Assembly (NCBI RefSeq): GCF_030345075.1
Contig: NZ_CP128361.1
Span: 2,604,001 to 2,668,000, forward strand
DNA: 64,000 bases
Reading direction: 5' to 3'
From: Solwaraspora sp. WMMA2065
GTDB lineage: Bacteria > Actinomycetota > Actinomycetes > Mycobacteriales > Micromonosporaceae
The position numbers and the translations under genes were made by a program. The notes below the pieces were generated by a model that was given only the letters and a program-made list of their open reading frames with translations, searched no databases and had not been told where the DNA came from. Below are positions 1-9,558 of the stretch, one piece after another; the first letter of the stretch is position 1; each line of letters opens with the position of its first letter.

Positions 1-2
1 AG

Positions 3-392
3 TACGCCGGCGGGGACGTCGCGGTGGCCACCGGGGTGCTGCTCGGCGCGACCGCCAACCGGATCCCGGTGCTGCTGGACGGCCCGGTCGGGGTGGCCGC
101 CGCGCTGGTCAGCCGGGATCTCGCCGGCCAGACCCGGCACTGGTGCCTGCTGCCCGACCACGGCCGGCAGCCGACCGTTCGGCACGCGGCGGACGTACTC
201 GGCCTGACCCCGCTTCTGGATCTGCGGCTCGACCTGGGTGAGGGCGCCACCGCGCTGGCCGCGTTGCCGCTGCTGCGTTCGACGCTCGCCCTGGCCGACA
301 CGCTCGGCGAACACCCGACGTTCGCCGAACCGGAGCCGGCCGGTCCCGGTCCGGCGGCCGCCGGACCGGCCGCCGCCGACCCGGTGCGGTGA
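3..392 (+). CDS. cobT: CobT, nicotinate-nucleotide--dimethylbenzimidazole phosphoribosyltransferase (C-terminal part)
   Basis: The open frame enters from the left edge, so only about the last 130 residues are seen. The visible part starts with the glycine-rich stretch YAGGDVAVATGVLL and has HWCLLPDHGR and DLGEGATALAALPLLR, which match the C-terminal end of CobT, where the glutamate of the GEGxGA-type motif is the catalytic base. CobT makes alpha-ribazole phosphate for the lower ligand of cobalamin. An Ala/Pro-rich tail of about 20 residues follows. The stop codon overlaps the start of cobS by four bases, so the two are translationally coupled. The identification rests on the motifs and on cobS next door. 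Confidence 0.9.
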   Translation, partial: YAGGDVAVATGVLLGATANRIPVLLDGPVGVAAALVSRDLAGQTRHWCLLPDHGRQPTVRHAADVLGLTPLLDLRLDLGEGATALAALPLLRSTLALADTLGEHPTFAEPEPAGPGPAAAGPAAADPVR

Positions 393-1186
393 CCGCCGGA
401 CCGCCCACCGGTCCGGGACATGCGGTGTCCGCCGGCGTCCGGCTCGCCGTCACCACCTTCACCGTGTTTCCGCTGCGGCCCGGTCCGGTGCACCGACCGG
501 CGGCGGCCGCGGCGATGGCGGTCGCCCCGGTGGTCGGCCTCGGTCTCGGCGTACTTCTGGCAACGACCCTGCTCGCGCTCTCGGCCGCCGGAACCCCGGC
601 GCTGGTCGCCGCTGCGGTGGTGACGGGCCTGGCTGCGGCGTCGACCCGAGGGCTGCACCTGGACGGACTGGCCGACACCGTCGACGCGCTCGGCTCGCAC
701 CGGCCCGCCGACGGCGCGCTGGCGGTGATGCGCCGGCCGGACATCGGCCCGTTCGGCGTGGTGGCCCTGGTCGTCGTGCTGCTGGCGCAGACGGCGTCGC
801 TCGGTTCGCTACCGGCCGGACGGTCGTGGCCGGCGGTGCTGGCGGCGGTCGCCACCGCGGTCGCGGCAGGCCGCCTCGCGGTCACCTGGGCCTGCCGCCA
901 GGCCGTGCCGGCCGCCCGACCGGACGGGCTCGGCGCGCTGGTGGCCGGCACCCAGCGGTGGCCGCTGCTGGCGGCCGGCACGGTCCTGGTCGCCGCCGTG
1001 GCGGTCGCCGCCGTACCCGGCCGACCCTGGCAGGGGCCGCTGGTGGTGCTGGGCGCCGTGCTGCTGTGGCAGACCTGGCTGCGCCATCTGGTACGCCGGT
1101 TCGGCGGGATCACCGGCGATGTGCTGGGTGCCGGGGTCGAATTCACCACCACCGCCGTCTACCTGGGCCTGGTAACCGTGCGGTGA
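389..1186 (+). CDS. cobS: CobS, adenosylcobinamide-GDP ribazoletransferase
   Basis: A 265-residue polytopic membrane protein of normal CobS length. CobS joins adenosylcobinamide-GDP to alpha-ribazole (phosphate) in the last step of the cobalamin nucleotide loop. The N-terminal region carries the family segment FTVFPLRPGPVHR, followed by GLHLDGLADTVDALGSHRP, the conserved Asp-rich Mg-binding region, and then several Ala/Val/Leu-rich membrane helices. The GTG start sits inside a GTGA overlap with the cobT stop, so expression is coupled to CobT, the enzyme that supplies its substrate. Confidence 0.93.
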   Translation: MTAGPPTGPGHAVSAGVRLAVTTFTVFPLRPGPVHRPAAAAAMAVAPVVGLGLGVLLATTLLALSAAGTPALVAAAVVTGLAAASTRGLHLDGLADTVDALGSHRPADGALAVMRRPDIGPFGVVALVVVLLAQTASLGSLPAGRSWPAVLAAVATAVAAGRLAVTWACRQAVPAARPDGLGALVAGTQRWPLLAAGTVLVAAVAVAAVPGRPWQGPLVVLGAVLLWQTWLRHLVRRFGGITGDVLGAGVEFTTTAVYLGLVTVR

Positions 1187-1336
1187 CCCGGTGTCAGGTG
1201 ACCGGCCGTGCTGGCCGCACCCCGACCGGCCGTCGGCAACGGGCCACGGCGATCGGCAACCTCGGCCGCCACGGGTCCGGTGCCGGGTAGCGTTCACCTC
1301 GCCAGCGACGCACGACCCGGGGAGCAGGGAGCACCT

Positions 1337-2641
1337 ATGGCCGCCAGTTCGGACGACCTGCTGCTGCCAGTGCCGGTCCCGGAGTCGCTGGCCGCCACGT
1401 ACCTGGTCCCGGTGGTACCGCCGGACGCGGCTGTACCGGAGGCGCTGGACGCGGTGGACTGGCTCGGTGACCGGCTGCCCCCACCGGTACGCGACCTGAC
1501 CCGACAGATGCTCGGCAGTCCGCTGATGACCGTGCAGACCCGCCCGGTCGACCGGCTGCCGGAGCTGCCGCCGGATCTGCTGGCCGCGTTCGGGGCAACC
1601 GGCGGTCAGCTGGCCCGACTCCGCACCGCACAGCGTTGTGTCGTGGTCCAGGCCAACTACCGGCCGGGTTGGCCGCCGGCGCATGAGTGGGCCGCGCGGG
1701 CGGTCGGCGCGGCGCTGGCCGACGCCCTCGACGTCGACCTGATCGACCTGTTCGGGCTGCAGTTCCTCGACCCGGCGGGTGCGTTGCGGTCGCTGCCCGA
1801 CGCCGACGGCCGGATCCGCCTGGTCGACTGGATCCTGGTGCCCTACTCCCCCGACGACGACGGGCTCTGGTTCACCACGAAAGGGCTGCGTCGGTTCGGG
1901 CTGCTGGAGCTGCAGGCGCAGCAGGTGCCGCCGAGGTTCGTCCGGGCCTGGGGGGCGATCATGACCGGGACCGCCCGCCGGCTGCTGCGGATCTGGACCG
2001 AGGCCCTGGCTGAACCGGAGCCGCCGGCCTTCGTCCAGTTGCCGGTGAATTTGCCGGTGTCCGGCCACGACATCGCCGTCGCGTACGGCAACCAGGACCG
2101 GCACGATTCGGCGGGTTCGGCGCTGCTGCGGATCGTGCTGGACCCGTCGACCGATCCGGAGGCCGACTCCTTCCTCACCCTCCGCCCGCCGCCGCAGGTC
2201 GCCGACAGCGACGCCGGGGACTATTTCACCCAGGTCTGCGGCGAGCTCTTCGGCGCCGGGCAGCCGGAGATCCACTACGCCCGGCGCAGCGACGCGATGG
2301 CACAGGCGATCACCACCGCCCGCCGGTCGCTGGGCGAGGTCCGGGCCCGGTACCTCGCCCGCGCGCTCGGCGGTCAACTGCTGGTCAAGTACGGTCTCAC
2401 CGCGCCGGACGGCCACGAGTACGTATGGGCCAACGTCACCGGCTGGCCGCATCCCGGCCGGATCCACGCGGCCAGCACGGTCGACGCGGTCTGCGACCCG
2501 ACCGTACGGGTCGGCAGCCCGGTCGAGGTGGACGCCGCGGACGTGGTCGACTGGGCGCTGATCAGCGGCGACCGAATGGTGGAGGGTGGTTGGACCGAGT
2601 CGGTACTCGATCAGGGCGACCGGGGCCCGACCGGGCGGTGA
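1337..2641 (+). CDS. Hypothetical protein with DUF2314-like C-terminus
   Basis: A 434-residue soluble protein without signal peptide or membrane segments. The ATG at 1337 is preceded by an AGGGAG Shine-Dalgarno site and was chosen over an upstream in-frame GTG at 1208. The last 90 residues, with LLVKYGL, EYVWANVTGW and DVVDWALISGDRMVEGG, resemble the DUF2314 fold (EYMW, DW and GG landmarks). The N-terminal 340 residues match no family I know. It follows cobS by 150 bp on the same strand. Its function is unknown; a link to cobalamin synthesis is only positional. Confidence 0.75.
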   Translation: MAASSDDLLLPVPVPESLAATYLVPVVPPDAAVPEALDAVDWLGDRLPPPVRDLTRQMLGSPLMTVQTRPVDRLPELPPDLLAAFGATGGQLARLRTAQRCVVVQANYRPGWPPAHEWAARAVGAALADALDVDLIDLFGLQFLDPAGALRSLPDADGRIRLVDWILVPYSPDDDGLWFTTKGLRRFGLLELQAQQVPPRFVRAWGAIMTGTARRLLRIWTEALAEPEPPAFVQLPVNLPVSGHDIAVAYGNQDRHDSAGSALLRIVLDPSTDPEADSFLTLRPPPQVADSDAGDYFTQVCGELFGAGQPEIHYARRSDAMAQAITTARRSLGEVRARYLARALGGQLLVKYGLTAPDGHEYVWANVTGWPHPGRIHAASTVDAVCDPTVRVGSPVEVDAADVVDWALISGDRMVEGGWTESVLDQGDRGPTGR

Positions 2642-2689
2642 GCGGTCCGGTCGGGCGCTGAGCCGGGACGCCGTCAGCGCAGCGGGCAG

Positions 2690-3817
2690 TCAACGCACCG
2701 ACGACGGTACGAACGGCGGGGTCACCACCCGCATCGGCGCGTGTCGGCCGCGCACGTCAACCTGCACCTCGACACCGTCGGTCGGCACCGCAGCGGTGTC
2801 CAGCAGAGCCAGGCCGACACCTGCCCTGCGGGTCGGCGAGAAGGTACCGCTGGTCACCGCACCGACCTGCGCTCCGTCGAGCAGCACGGCCATGCCGGGT
2901 CGCGGGATGGCCCGCTGCACGGCCTGCAGACCGCGCAGCAGCCGGGCCGGCCCGGCTGCTTTTTCCGCCAGCAGTGTGGTCCGACCCCAGAAGTCCGGTT
3001 TGCGCCAGCCGACCGCCCAGCCGAGCCGGGCCTGCACCGGGGTGACCGCCACCGTCAGGTCCTGGCCGTGCAGCGCGTACCCCATCTCGGTGCGCAGCGT
3101 GTCCCGAGCGCCCAGCCCACAGGCCCGCGCGGCGATCGGTGTCTCGGCGGCCAGCAGCAGGTCCCACACCCGGCCCGCCGCCTCGGCCGGCACCACCAGT
3201 TCGTAGCCGTGCTCGCCGGTGTACCCGGTGCGGCAGACGACCAGTTCGGTGCCGGCCAGCCGATCGGCGACGAAGCTCATGTACGGATGCCCGGTGGGCA
3301 GCCCCAGATCGGCGAGGAGTCCGGCCGAGGCCGGTCCCTGCACCGCCAGTACGGCGTACCCGGTGTGCTCGTCGGTAACCGTGACCCCGCCGGGCGCCGC
3401 CGCCCGCAGCCGGCCGACCACCTCGCCGGTGTTCGCCGCGTTGGGTACCAGGAACACGTGGTCGTCGGCGTACCGGTAGGCGATGATGTCGTCGACGACG
3501 CCGCCGGTGGCGTCGTCACAGCAGAGCGTGTACTGGGCCGAACCGGCGGCGATCCGGTCCAGGTCGTTGCTGAGGCAGGTGTTGACGAACGCCGCCGCGC
3601 CGGGTCCGGTGACCCGGGCCTTGCCGAGGTGCGACACGTCGAACACGCCGACGGCGTCACGCACCGCCTCGTGCTCGCGCAGCACGCCGCCGCCGGCGTA
3701 CTCCAGCGGCATCTGCCAGCCGCCGAAGGCCGCGAACTTCGCGCCGAGCGCGACGTGCCGGTCGTGCAGCGGGGATCTGCGCGGCGCGCCGTCCCCGGTC
3801 ATGGTCACCTCGGTCAT
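2690..3817 (-). CDS. gcvT: GcvT, aminomethyltransferase (T-protein of the glycine cleavage system)
   Basis: A 375-residue T-protein of usual length. It transfers the aminomethyl carbon from lipoylated H-protein to tetrahydrofolate. Visible motifs are [19 protein letters not shown] near the N-terminus, [20 protein letters not shown], the folate-binding [12 protein letters not shown] and the C-terminal [17 protein letters not shown]. The ATG at 3817 gives the family start [13 protein letters not shown]; no clear Shine-Dalgarno lies before it. It is divergent from pepA, sharing a 134-bp intergenic region. The gcvT-pepA neighbourhood also occurs in mycobacteria. Confidence 0.94.
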   Translation of the reverse strand: MTEVTMTGDGAPRRSPLHDRHVALGAKFAAFGGWQMPLEYAGGGVLREHEAVRDAVGVFDVSHLGKARVTGPGAAAFVNTCLSNDLDRIAAGSAQYTLCCDDATGGVVDDIIAYRYADDHVFLVPNAANTGEVVGRLRAAAPGGVTVTDEHTGYAVLAVQGPASAGLLADLGLPTGHPYMSFVADRLAGTELVVCRTGYTGEHGYELVVPAEAAGRVWDLLLAAETPIAARACGLGARDTLRTEMGYALHGQDLTVAVTPVQARLGWAVGWRKPDFWGRTTLLAEKAAGPARLLRGLQAVQRAIPRPGMAVLLDGAQVGAVTSGTFSPTRRAGVGLALLDTAAVPTDGVEVQVDVRGRHAPMRVVTPPFVPSSVR

Positions 3818-3951
3818 GGGAGGCAACTTACCGGCGGACCCGCAGGTGGCTAGCATCGGCGGGGCACCACCCCGTCCGGCGGAGCAAGTTGCGCCGGAGA
3901 CCAACCCGCCGGTCGCCACAAGCCGACCGGCCCAGCTGCCGGAGACGCCGA

Positions 3952-5544
3952 GTGACATCAACCACCACAACCCTGGACCTGGTCGACACCGACCCCGCTG
4001 AGCTGGCCGTCGACGCGCTGGTGATCGGCGTACACAGTCAGGACCAGCCGGACGCAGACCAGGCGGCGGCGGACGGCACGCCGGGCACGACGCCCGCCCT
4101 GTTGCTGGCGACCGGGGCGGAGAGCATCGCGGTCGCGTTCGAGGGTCGACTGACCGAGGCCCTCAGTCTGCTCGGCGCCACCGGCGCCGCCGGCGAAGTG
4201 ATCAAGCTGGCCACGCTCGGTACGGTCGGGCCGCCGCTGCTGGTCGCGGTCGGGCTGGGTCCGGAGCCGACCGGCGCGGCGCCCGCCCCGGAGACGCTGC
4301 GCCGAGCGACCGGCGCGGCGGTACGGGCACTCGCCGGCACCTCGCGGGTCGCCGTGGCGTTGCCGGTCCCGGATGACGCGGACGGGCCGGCGGCACTGCG
4401 CGCGGTCGCCGAGGGCGCGCTGCTCGGTAGCTACCGGTTCGCCGGTTACAAGACCCGGCCGCAGCCGGGCCGACGGGCACCGGTCGCCTCGATCGCCCTG
4501 CACGTCACCGACGCCGCCGACCCCGCGGTGCAGGCCGAGGTGGCCCGGGCGGAGGCGGTCGCCGCGGCGGTGATCGCCTGCCGAGACTGGGTGAACACCC
4601 CGCCGAACGAGCTGCGGCCACCGGCGTTCGCCGATTCGGTACGGGACACGGCGGTCGCTGCCGGGCTGACCGTGCAGGTGCTGGACGAGCAGGCGCTGAT
4701 CGACGGGGGCTACGGCGGGATCCTCGCCGTGGGCGGCGGCTCGGCCGCACCGCCCCGGCTGGTGATCGTCTCCTATACCCCGCCGGAGGCGGCCCCGGAC
4801 GCCCCACGGGTCGCGCTGGTCGGCAAGGGCATCACCTTCGACACCGGCGGCGTGTCGATCAAGCCGGCGCAGGGCATGTGGGAGATGAAGTCGGACATGG
4901 CCGGTGCGGCCGCCGTCGGGGCGGCGATGCTGGCGATCGCCGCGCTACGGCCGTCGGTGCCGGTCACCGCGTACCTGCCGATGGCGGAGAACATGCCGTC
5001 GGGTACCGCGTACCGGCCCGGCGATGTGGTGACCATGTTCGACGGCAAGCGGGTGGAGGTGCTCAACACCGACGCCGAGGGCCGGATGGTGCTCGCCGAC
5101 GCGATGGCCCGGGCCTGCGCGGACGGCTGCGACTACCTGCTGGAGACCTCGACGCTGACCGGCGGGCAGGTGGTCGCGCTGGGCAAGCGGATGGCCGGGG
5201 TGATGGGCAGCGACGAGCTGTGTGCCCGGGTACGGGCCGGCGGGGACGCGGTGGGTGAGCCGGCCTGGCCGATGCCGCTGCCCGACGACGTCCGCAAGGG
5301 CATGGAGTCGGAGGTGGCGGACATCTGCCAGGTGAACTCGGCGATGGACCGGGCCGGCCACATGCTGCAGGGCGGGGTGTTCCTCCGCGAGTTCGTCAGC
5401 GAGGGGGTCGCCTGGGCGCACCTCGACGTCGCCGGCCCGGCCTACCACGCCGGCGAGCCGTTCGGCTACTGGAGCAAGGGTGGCACCGGCGTACCGGTGC
5501 GCACGCTGGTGCACCTGGTGCAGGACATCGCGGCCAACGGCTGA
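3952..5544 (+). CDS. pepA: PepA, leucyl (M17) aminopeptidase
   Basis: A 530-residue member of peptidase family M17, a cytosolic dinuclear-metal enzyme that removes N-terminal residues from peptides. The C-terminal catalytic domain has [15 protein letters not shown] (first metal ligands and catalytic Lys), [10 protein letters not shown] and the family signature [14 protein letters not shown]. The N-terminal macro-like domain is also present. The GTG at 3952 follows GGAG by five bases and was preferred to an in-frame ATG upstream. A very long perfect palindrome closes the gene. Confidence 0.94.
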   Translation: MTSTTTTLDLVDTDPAELAVDALVIGVHSQDQPDADQAAADGTPGTTPALLLATGAESIAVAFEGRLTEALSLLGATGAAGEVIKLATLGTVGPPLLVAVGLGPEPTGAAPAPETLRRATGAAVRALAGTSRVAVALPVPDDADGPAALRAVAEGALLGSYRFAGYKTRPQPGRRAPVASIALHVTDAADPAVQAEVARAEAVAAAVIACRDWVNTPPNELRPPAFADSVRDTAVAAGLTVQVLDEQALIDGGYGGILAVGGGSAAPPRLVIVSYTPPEAAPDAPRVALVGKGITFDTGGVSIKPAQGMWEMKSDMAGAAAVGAAMLAIAALRPSVPVTAYLPMAENMPSGTAYRPGDVVTMFDGKRVEVLNTDAEGRMVLADAMARACADGCDYLLETSTLTGGQVVALGKRMAGVMGSDELCARVRAGGDAVGEPAWPMPLPDDVRKGMESEVADICQVNSAMDRAGHMLQGGVFLREFVSEGVAWAHLDVAGPAYHAGEPFGYWSKGGTGVPVRTLVHLVQDIAANG

Positions 5545-5550
5545 CCCGTA

Positions 5551-5602
5551 ACGTCCCCGCGTGGGTCGGGTGCCGGCCGGCACCCGACCCACGCGGGGAC
5601 GT
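5551..5602. terminator. 52-bp perfect palindrome, bidirectional terminator
   Basis: Two 26-bp arms (5551-5576 and 5577-5602) are perfectly complementary with no spacer. The palindrome lies between the convergent pepA and the small minus-strand gene, and its right end touches the stop codon of the latter. GC-rich hairpins without a T-run are usual terminators in actinomycetes, so a shared terminator is the simplest role. Confidence 0.75.
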
Positions 5603-5937
5603 CAGCCCCGGTCGGCCCGGTCGGCCCGCTTGCGCCGTTCGTTGAAGTCCCGCATCCGCTGCGGGTAGCCGACCAGCGCCACGTCGTAGATCGGGATGGC
5701 CATCTTGTGCGCGAAGCGACGGGCGGTTTCCGGACCGTCGACCCGCCGACGGGTCCACTCACCGTCGTACGCGATGAGCATCACCGTCGTCTCGGTAACC
5801 GTGGTCCGAGGCTCGATGAACGCCTCGACCCCGCGGCGGCTGCGGACGAACTCCTCGAGATGGTCGAGATCAGCCCGGTTCGCCGGCCGTCCTCCCGGTG
5901 CCCCGCTCGACTGCTTGCGCCGACGAAACCACGCCAC
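5602..5937 (-). CDS. Conserved hypothetical protein, 111 residues
   Basis: A small basic soluble protein starting AWFRRRKQ and containing MLIAYDGEWTRRRVDG, ARRFAHKMAIPIYDVALVGYP and a Lys/Arg-rich end. The GTG start at 5937 follows a strong GGGGAGG site by eight bases, which favours it over a longer frame. Similar short proteins are common next to lpdA/sucB in actinobacteria, sometimes labelled oxidoreductase, but I see no catalytic motif. Function unknown. Confidence 0.75.
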   Translation of the reverse strand: MAWFRRRKQSSGAPGGRPANRADLDHLEEFVRSRRGVEAFIEPRTTVTETTVMLIAYDGEWTRRRVDGPETARRFAHKMAIPIYDVALVGYPQRMRDFNERRKRADRADRG

Positions 5938-6196
5938 CGGCGTTCCCCTCCCCCAGCTGACAAAGACCGCGCGGGTGCCGGCCGGGCGGCCTGGTGCGGT
6001 CGGGCCGGGCCCGGCTGTCCGACGCCCGCGCGCATAGACGGACAGGGCAAGCCTACGTTGCGACCACGTGTCCTTGGGCACCTCGTTGAGCGTTCAGACA
6101 CTACAAGTGACAAGATGACCGGGGAAAGTCTGCCCGTTCCATGGGACGACGCAGGGGACGGCCCTCCTGTGCAGCGACGTGACCTGGGAGTGAACT

Positions 6197-7585
6197 GTGA
6201 GTGAGCCGAACGGCGGGACCTTCGACCTGGTCATCCTCGGCGGCGGTAGTGGAGGCTACGCGGCTGCCCTGCGCGCCGTACAACTCGATCTGTCGGTAGC
6301 CCTGATCGAGAAGGACAAGGTCGGTGGCACCTGCCTGCACCGTGGCTGCATCCCCACCAAGGCGCTGCTGCACGCCGCCGAAGTGGCCGACAACGCACGC
6401 GAGTCCGAGCAGTTCGGTGTCAAGGCGGACCTGGTCGGCATCGACATGGCCGGGGTGAACAGTTACAAGGACGGCGTGGTCGGCCGGCTGTACAAGGGCC
6501 TGCAGGGCATGATCAAGTCTTCGAAGATCACCTACGTGGCGGGCACCGGCCGGCTGGTCGGCCCGGACACCGTCGAGGTCGACGGAGCCCGGTACACCGG
6601 CCGCAACGTGATCCTGGCCACCGGGTCCTACTCGCGGAGCCTGCCCGGCATCGAGGTCGACGGCGAGCGGATTCTGACCAGCGAGCACGCGCTGGAGCTG
6701 GACCGGGTGCCGTCGTCGGCGATCGTGCTCGGCGGCGGGGTGATCGGTGTCGAGTTCGCCAGCGTCTGGCGCTCCTTCGGCGTCGACGTGACCATCGTCG
6801 AGGCGCTGCCCCGGCTGGTCGCCGCCGAGGACGAGGAGTCGTCCAAGGCACTGGAGCGGGCATTCCGCAAGCGCGGCATCGGGTTCAAGACCGGCAAGCC
6901 GTTCGAGAAGGTCGAACGCACCGAGTCCGGCGTCCGGATGACGATCGCCGGCGGTGAGACCCTGGAGGCCGAGCTGCTGCTGGTCGCCGTCGGGCGTGGG
7001 CCGGTCACCGCCGACCTCGGATACGAGGAGCAGGGTCTGAAGATGGACCGTGGCTTCGTGCTGACCGACGAGCGGCTGCGGACCAATCTGCCGAACGTCT
7101 ACGCCGTGGGCGACATCGTACCCGGCCTGCAGCTGGCCCACCGCGGTTTCCAGCAGGGCATCTTCGTCGCCGAGGAGATCGCCGGCCGCAGCCCGGCGGT
7201 GGTCGACGAGAGCGGTATCCCCCGGGTCACCTACTCGGACCCGGAGCTCGCCTCGGTCGGGCTGACCGAGGCGAAGGCCAAGGAGCAGTACGGGGCCGAC
7301 AAGGTCAAGACCTACAACTACAACCTCGGCGGCAACGGCAAGAGCCAGATCCTCAAGACCACCGGCTTCGTCAAGCTCGTCCGGGTCGTCGACGGCCCGG
7401 TCGTGGGACTGCACCTGGTCGGTGCCCGGGTCGGCGAGCTGATCGGCGAGGCACAGTTGATCTACAACTGGGAGGCCGACCCGGCCGACGTCGCACCACT
7501 CGTACACGCCCACCCGACCCAGGGCGAGGCGCTGGGCGAGGCCCACCTGGCCCTGGCCGGCAAGCCGCTGCACGCACACGCCTGA
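6197..7585 (+). CDS. lpdA: LpdA, dihydrolipoyl dehydrogenase (E3)
   Basis: A 462-residue flavoprotein disulfide reductase that reoxidises the dihydrolipoyl arm of 2-oxo-acid dehydrogenase complexes using NAD. The FAD-binding GGGSGG is at residues 15-20, the redox cysteines of GGTCLHRGCIPT are C46 and C51, the NAD-binding GGGVIGVEFAS lies mid-protein, and the C-terminal HAHPTQGEALGEA carries the catalytic His-Glu pair. The GTG start follows GGGAG. It ends 19 bp before sucB, so E3 and E2 of the same complex are co-transcribed. Confidence 0.97.
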   Translation: MSEPNGGTFDLVILGGGSGGYAAALRAVQLDLSVALIEKDKVGGTCLHRGCIPTKALLHAAEVADNARESEQFGVKADLVGIDMAGVNSYKDGVVGRLYKGLQGMIKSSKITYVAGTGRLVGPDTVEVDGARYTGRNVILATGSYSRSLPGIEVDGERILTSEHALELDRVPSSAIVLGGGVIGVEFASVWRSFGVDVTIVEALPRLVAAEDEESSKALERAFRKRGIGFKTGKPFEKVERTESGVRMTIAGGETLEAELLLVAVGRGPVTADLGYEEQGLKMDRGFVLTDERLRTNLPNVYAVGDIVPGLQLAHRGFQQGIFVAEEIAGRSPAVVDESGIPRVTYSDPELASVGLTEAKAKEQYGADKVKTYNYNLGGNGKSQILKTTGFVKLVRVVDGPVVGLHLVGARVGELIGEAQLIYNWEADPADVAPLVHAHPTQGEALGEAHLALAGKPLHAHA

Positions 7586-7604
7586 CTAGAGGAGTCTTGT
7601 AGAT

Positions 7605-9422
7605 ATGCCGGTATCGGTCACCATGCCCCGGCTCGGCGAGAGCGTCACCGAGGGCACCGTCACCCGCTGGTTGAAGCAGGAAGGCGACCGGGTCGAGGTC
7701 GACGAACCGCTGCTGGAGGTCTCCACCGACAAGGTCGACACCGAGATCCCGTCGCCTGCGGCCGGGGTGCTCACCCGGATCGTGGTGAGCGAGGACGAGA
7801 CCGCCGAGGTGGGCAGCGAACTCGCGGTCATCTCCGGTGGTCAGGAGGACGACGGGCAGCAGGACGACGGTGGGCGGACCGCCCCCGCTGCGAGCGCGCC
7901 GCAGGAACAGCCTGCGGAGCCGGAGCCGGCCGCAGCGCCGGAGCCGGCCCAGCCGGCGGACGGCCCGCCGCCGACGTCTGGTGGCGACGCCACTGCGGTC
8001 CGGATGCCGGCTCTCGGCGAAAGCGTCACCGAGGGCACCGTAACCCGCTGGCTCAAGCAGGTCGGTGACGCCGTGGAGGTCGACGAACCGCTGCTGGAGG
8101 TCTCCACCGACAAGGTCGACACTGAGATCCCGTCGCCGGTCGCGGGGACGCTGCTGGAGATCAAGGTGCCGGAGGACGACACCGCCGACGTCGGTGCCGA
8201 ACTGGCACTGGTCGGCAGCCCCGGCGGGGCCTCGGCTCCGGCGGCACCGGAGCCGGCCGCCGCACCGGAGCCGGCCACCGCGCCGCAGGCCGACCCCGCC
8301 CAGCCGCAGCCGGCGGCACAATCGGAGCCGGCCGCTCCCGCGCCGGCCCAGCCGGGTGCCTCGTACGCCAGCCCGGCCCCGGCCACCGAGTCCGCCTCGC
8401 CAGCGCAGGCCGCACCGCCGGCACCGCCGGCACAGCAGACCGCTCCAGCGGCCCCACCGGCCAGCGCCAACGGTGCCGGCGGTTACGTCACCCCGCTGGT
8501 CCGCAGGCTCGCCGCCGAGCAGGGGGTCGACCTGGCCTCGGTGCGCGGCACCGGGGTCGGCGGGCGGATCCGCAAACAGGACGTGCTGACCGCGGCCGAA
8601 CAGGCGCGGGCCGCAGCCGAGCGGGCCAAGGCCGAACAGGCCAAGCCGGCGGCACCGGCTACGGCACCGACGGCGGCCAAGGCGCAACCCAGCCCGCTGC
8701 GGGGCCGGACCGAGAAGATGAGCCGGACCCGGACGGTCATCGCCAAGCGGATGCACGAGTCCCTGCAGAGCTCGGCCCAACTGACCACGGTCGTCGAGGT
8801 CGACGTGACCAAGATCGCCCGGTTGCGGGCCCGGGTCAAGGGCGACTTCCAGGCCAAGCACGGCGTCAAACTGTCGTTCCTGCCGTTCTTCGCGCTGGCG
8901 GCGGTGGAGGCACTGCGCACCTACCCGGTGGTCAACGCCTCCATCGACATGCAGGCCGGCACGATCACCTACCCCGACGGGGAGCACCTCGGCGTAGCGG
9001 TGGACACCGAGCGGGGTCTGCTGGTGCCGGTGATCCGCGACGCTGGCGATCTCAACCTCGGTGGGCTGGCGCGGCGGATCGCCGACGTGGCGGAGCGGAC
9101 CCGGACCAACAAGATCGGGCCCGACGAGTTGTCCGGTGCCACCTTCACGCTGACCAACACCGGCAGCCGTGGGGCGCTGTTCGACACCCCGATCGTGCCG
9201 TTGCCGCAGGCCGCCATCCTCGGCACCGGAGCGGTGGTGAAACGCGCCGCGGTGGTCGACGACCCGGAGCTCGGCGAGATCATCGCACCCCGGTCGATGG
9301 TCTTCCTGGCGCTGTCCTACGACCACCGGCTGGTCGACGGCGCGGACGCCGCCCGGTTCCTCAGCGCGGTCAAGGAGCGGCTGGAGGCCGGCGCGTTCGA
9401 AGGCGAGCTCGGCCTGTCCTGA
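7605..9422 (+). CDS. sucB: SucB, dihydrolipoamide succinyltransferase (E2) with two lipoyl domains
   Basis: A 605-residue E2 core protein. Two near-identical lipoyl domains (about residues 3-80 and 127-205) each carry the lipoyl-lysine site [14 protein letters not shown]. They are joined by Ala/Pro/Glu-rich linkers of the flexible swinging-arm type. A subunit-binding domain ([16 protein letters not shown], about residue 297) and the acyltransferase domain ending in [15 protein letters not shown], with catalytic His and Asp, follow. The ATG is preceded by GAGGAG. With LpdA it serves 2-oxoglutarate dehydrogenase, and in mycobacteria also pyruvate dehydrogenase. LipB and LipA, which lipoylate it, are encoded downstream. 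Confidence 0.96.
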   Translation: MPVSVTMPRLGESVTEGTVTRWLKQEGDRVEVDEPLLEVSTDKVDTEIPSPAAGVLTRIVVSEDETAEVGSELAVISGGQEDDGQQDDGGRTAPAASAPQEQPAEPEPAAAPEPAQPADGPPPTSGGDATAVRMPALGESVTEGTVTRWLKQVGDAVEVDEPLLEVSTDKVDTEIPSPVAGTLLEIKVPEDDTADVGAELALVGSPGGASAPAAPEPAAAPEPATAPQADPAQPQPAAQSEPAAPAPAQPGASYASPAPATESASPAQAAPPAPPAQQTAPAAPPASANGAGGYVTPLVRRLAAEQGVDLASVRGTGVGGRIRKQDVLTAAEQARAAAERAKAEQAKPAAPATAPTAAKAQPSPLRGRTEKMSRTRTVIAKRMHESLQSSAQLTTVVEVDVTKIARLRARVKGDFQAKHGVKLSFLPFFALAAVEALRTYPVVNASIDMQAGTITYPDGEHLGVAVDTERGLLVPVIRDAGDLNLGGLARRIADVAERTRTNKIGPDELSGATFTLTNTGSRGALFDTPIVPLPQAAILGTGAVVKRAAVVDDPELGEIIAPRSMVFLALSYDHRLVDGADAARFLSAVKERLEAGAFEGELGLS

Positions 9423-9459
9423 CGGCGTTCCACGACAGAGCGACCCCGGTTGCCGTAGC

Positions 9460-9493
9460 GGTGGGTGCCGGCCGATCCCGGCCGGCACCCACC
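9460..9493. terminator. Hairpin after sucB
   Basis: Perfect 15-bp arms (9460-9474 and 9479-9493) flank a four-base loop 38 bp after the sucB stop codon and are followed by a short TTTT. This is a good intrinsic terminator for the lpdA-sucB operon. Confidence 0.8.
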
Positions 9494-9558
9494 CGCCGTT
9501 TTGCACCCAATGGCGGTGGTCCGCAGCCGGCACCACCGCGATCAGCGAAGATGTCCGC

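Noticed and set aside
809-2467. Long open frame on the minus strand opposite cobS and the DUF2314-like gene
   Set aside because: GC-rich codon bias of the plus-strand genes keeps the opposite frames open; the protein is low-complexity (Arg, Pro, Gly, Gln) and has no family features.
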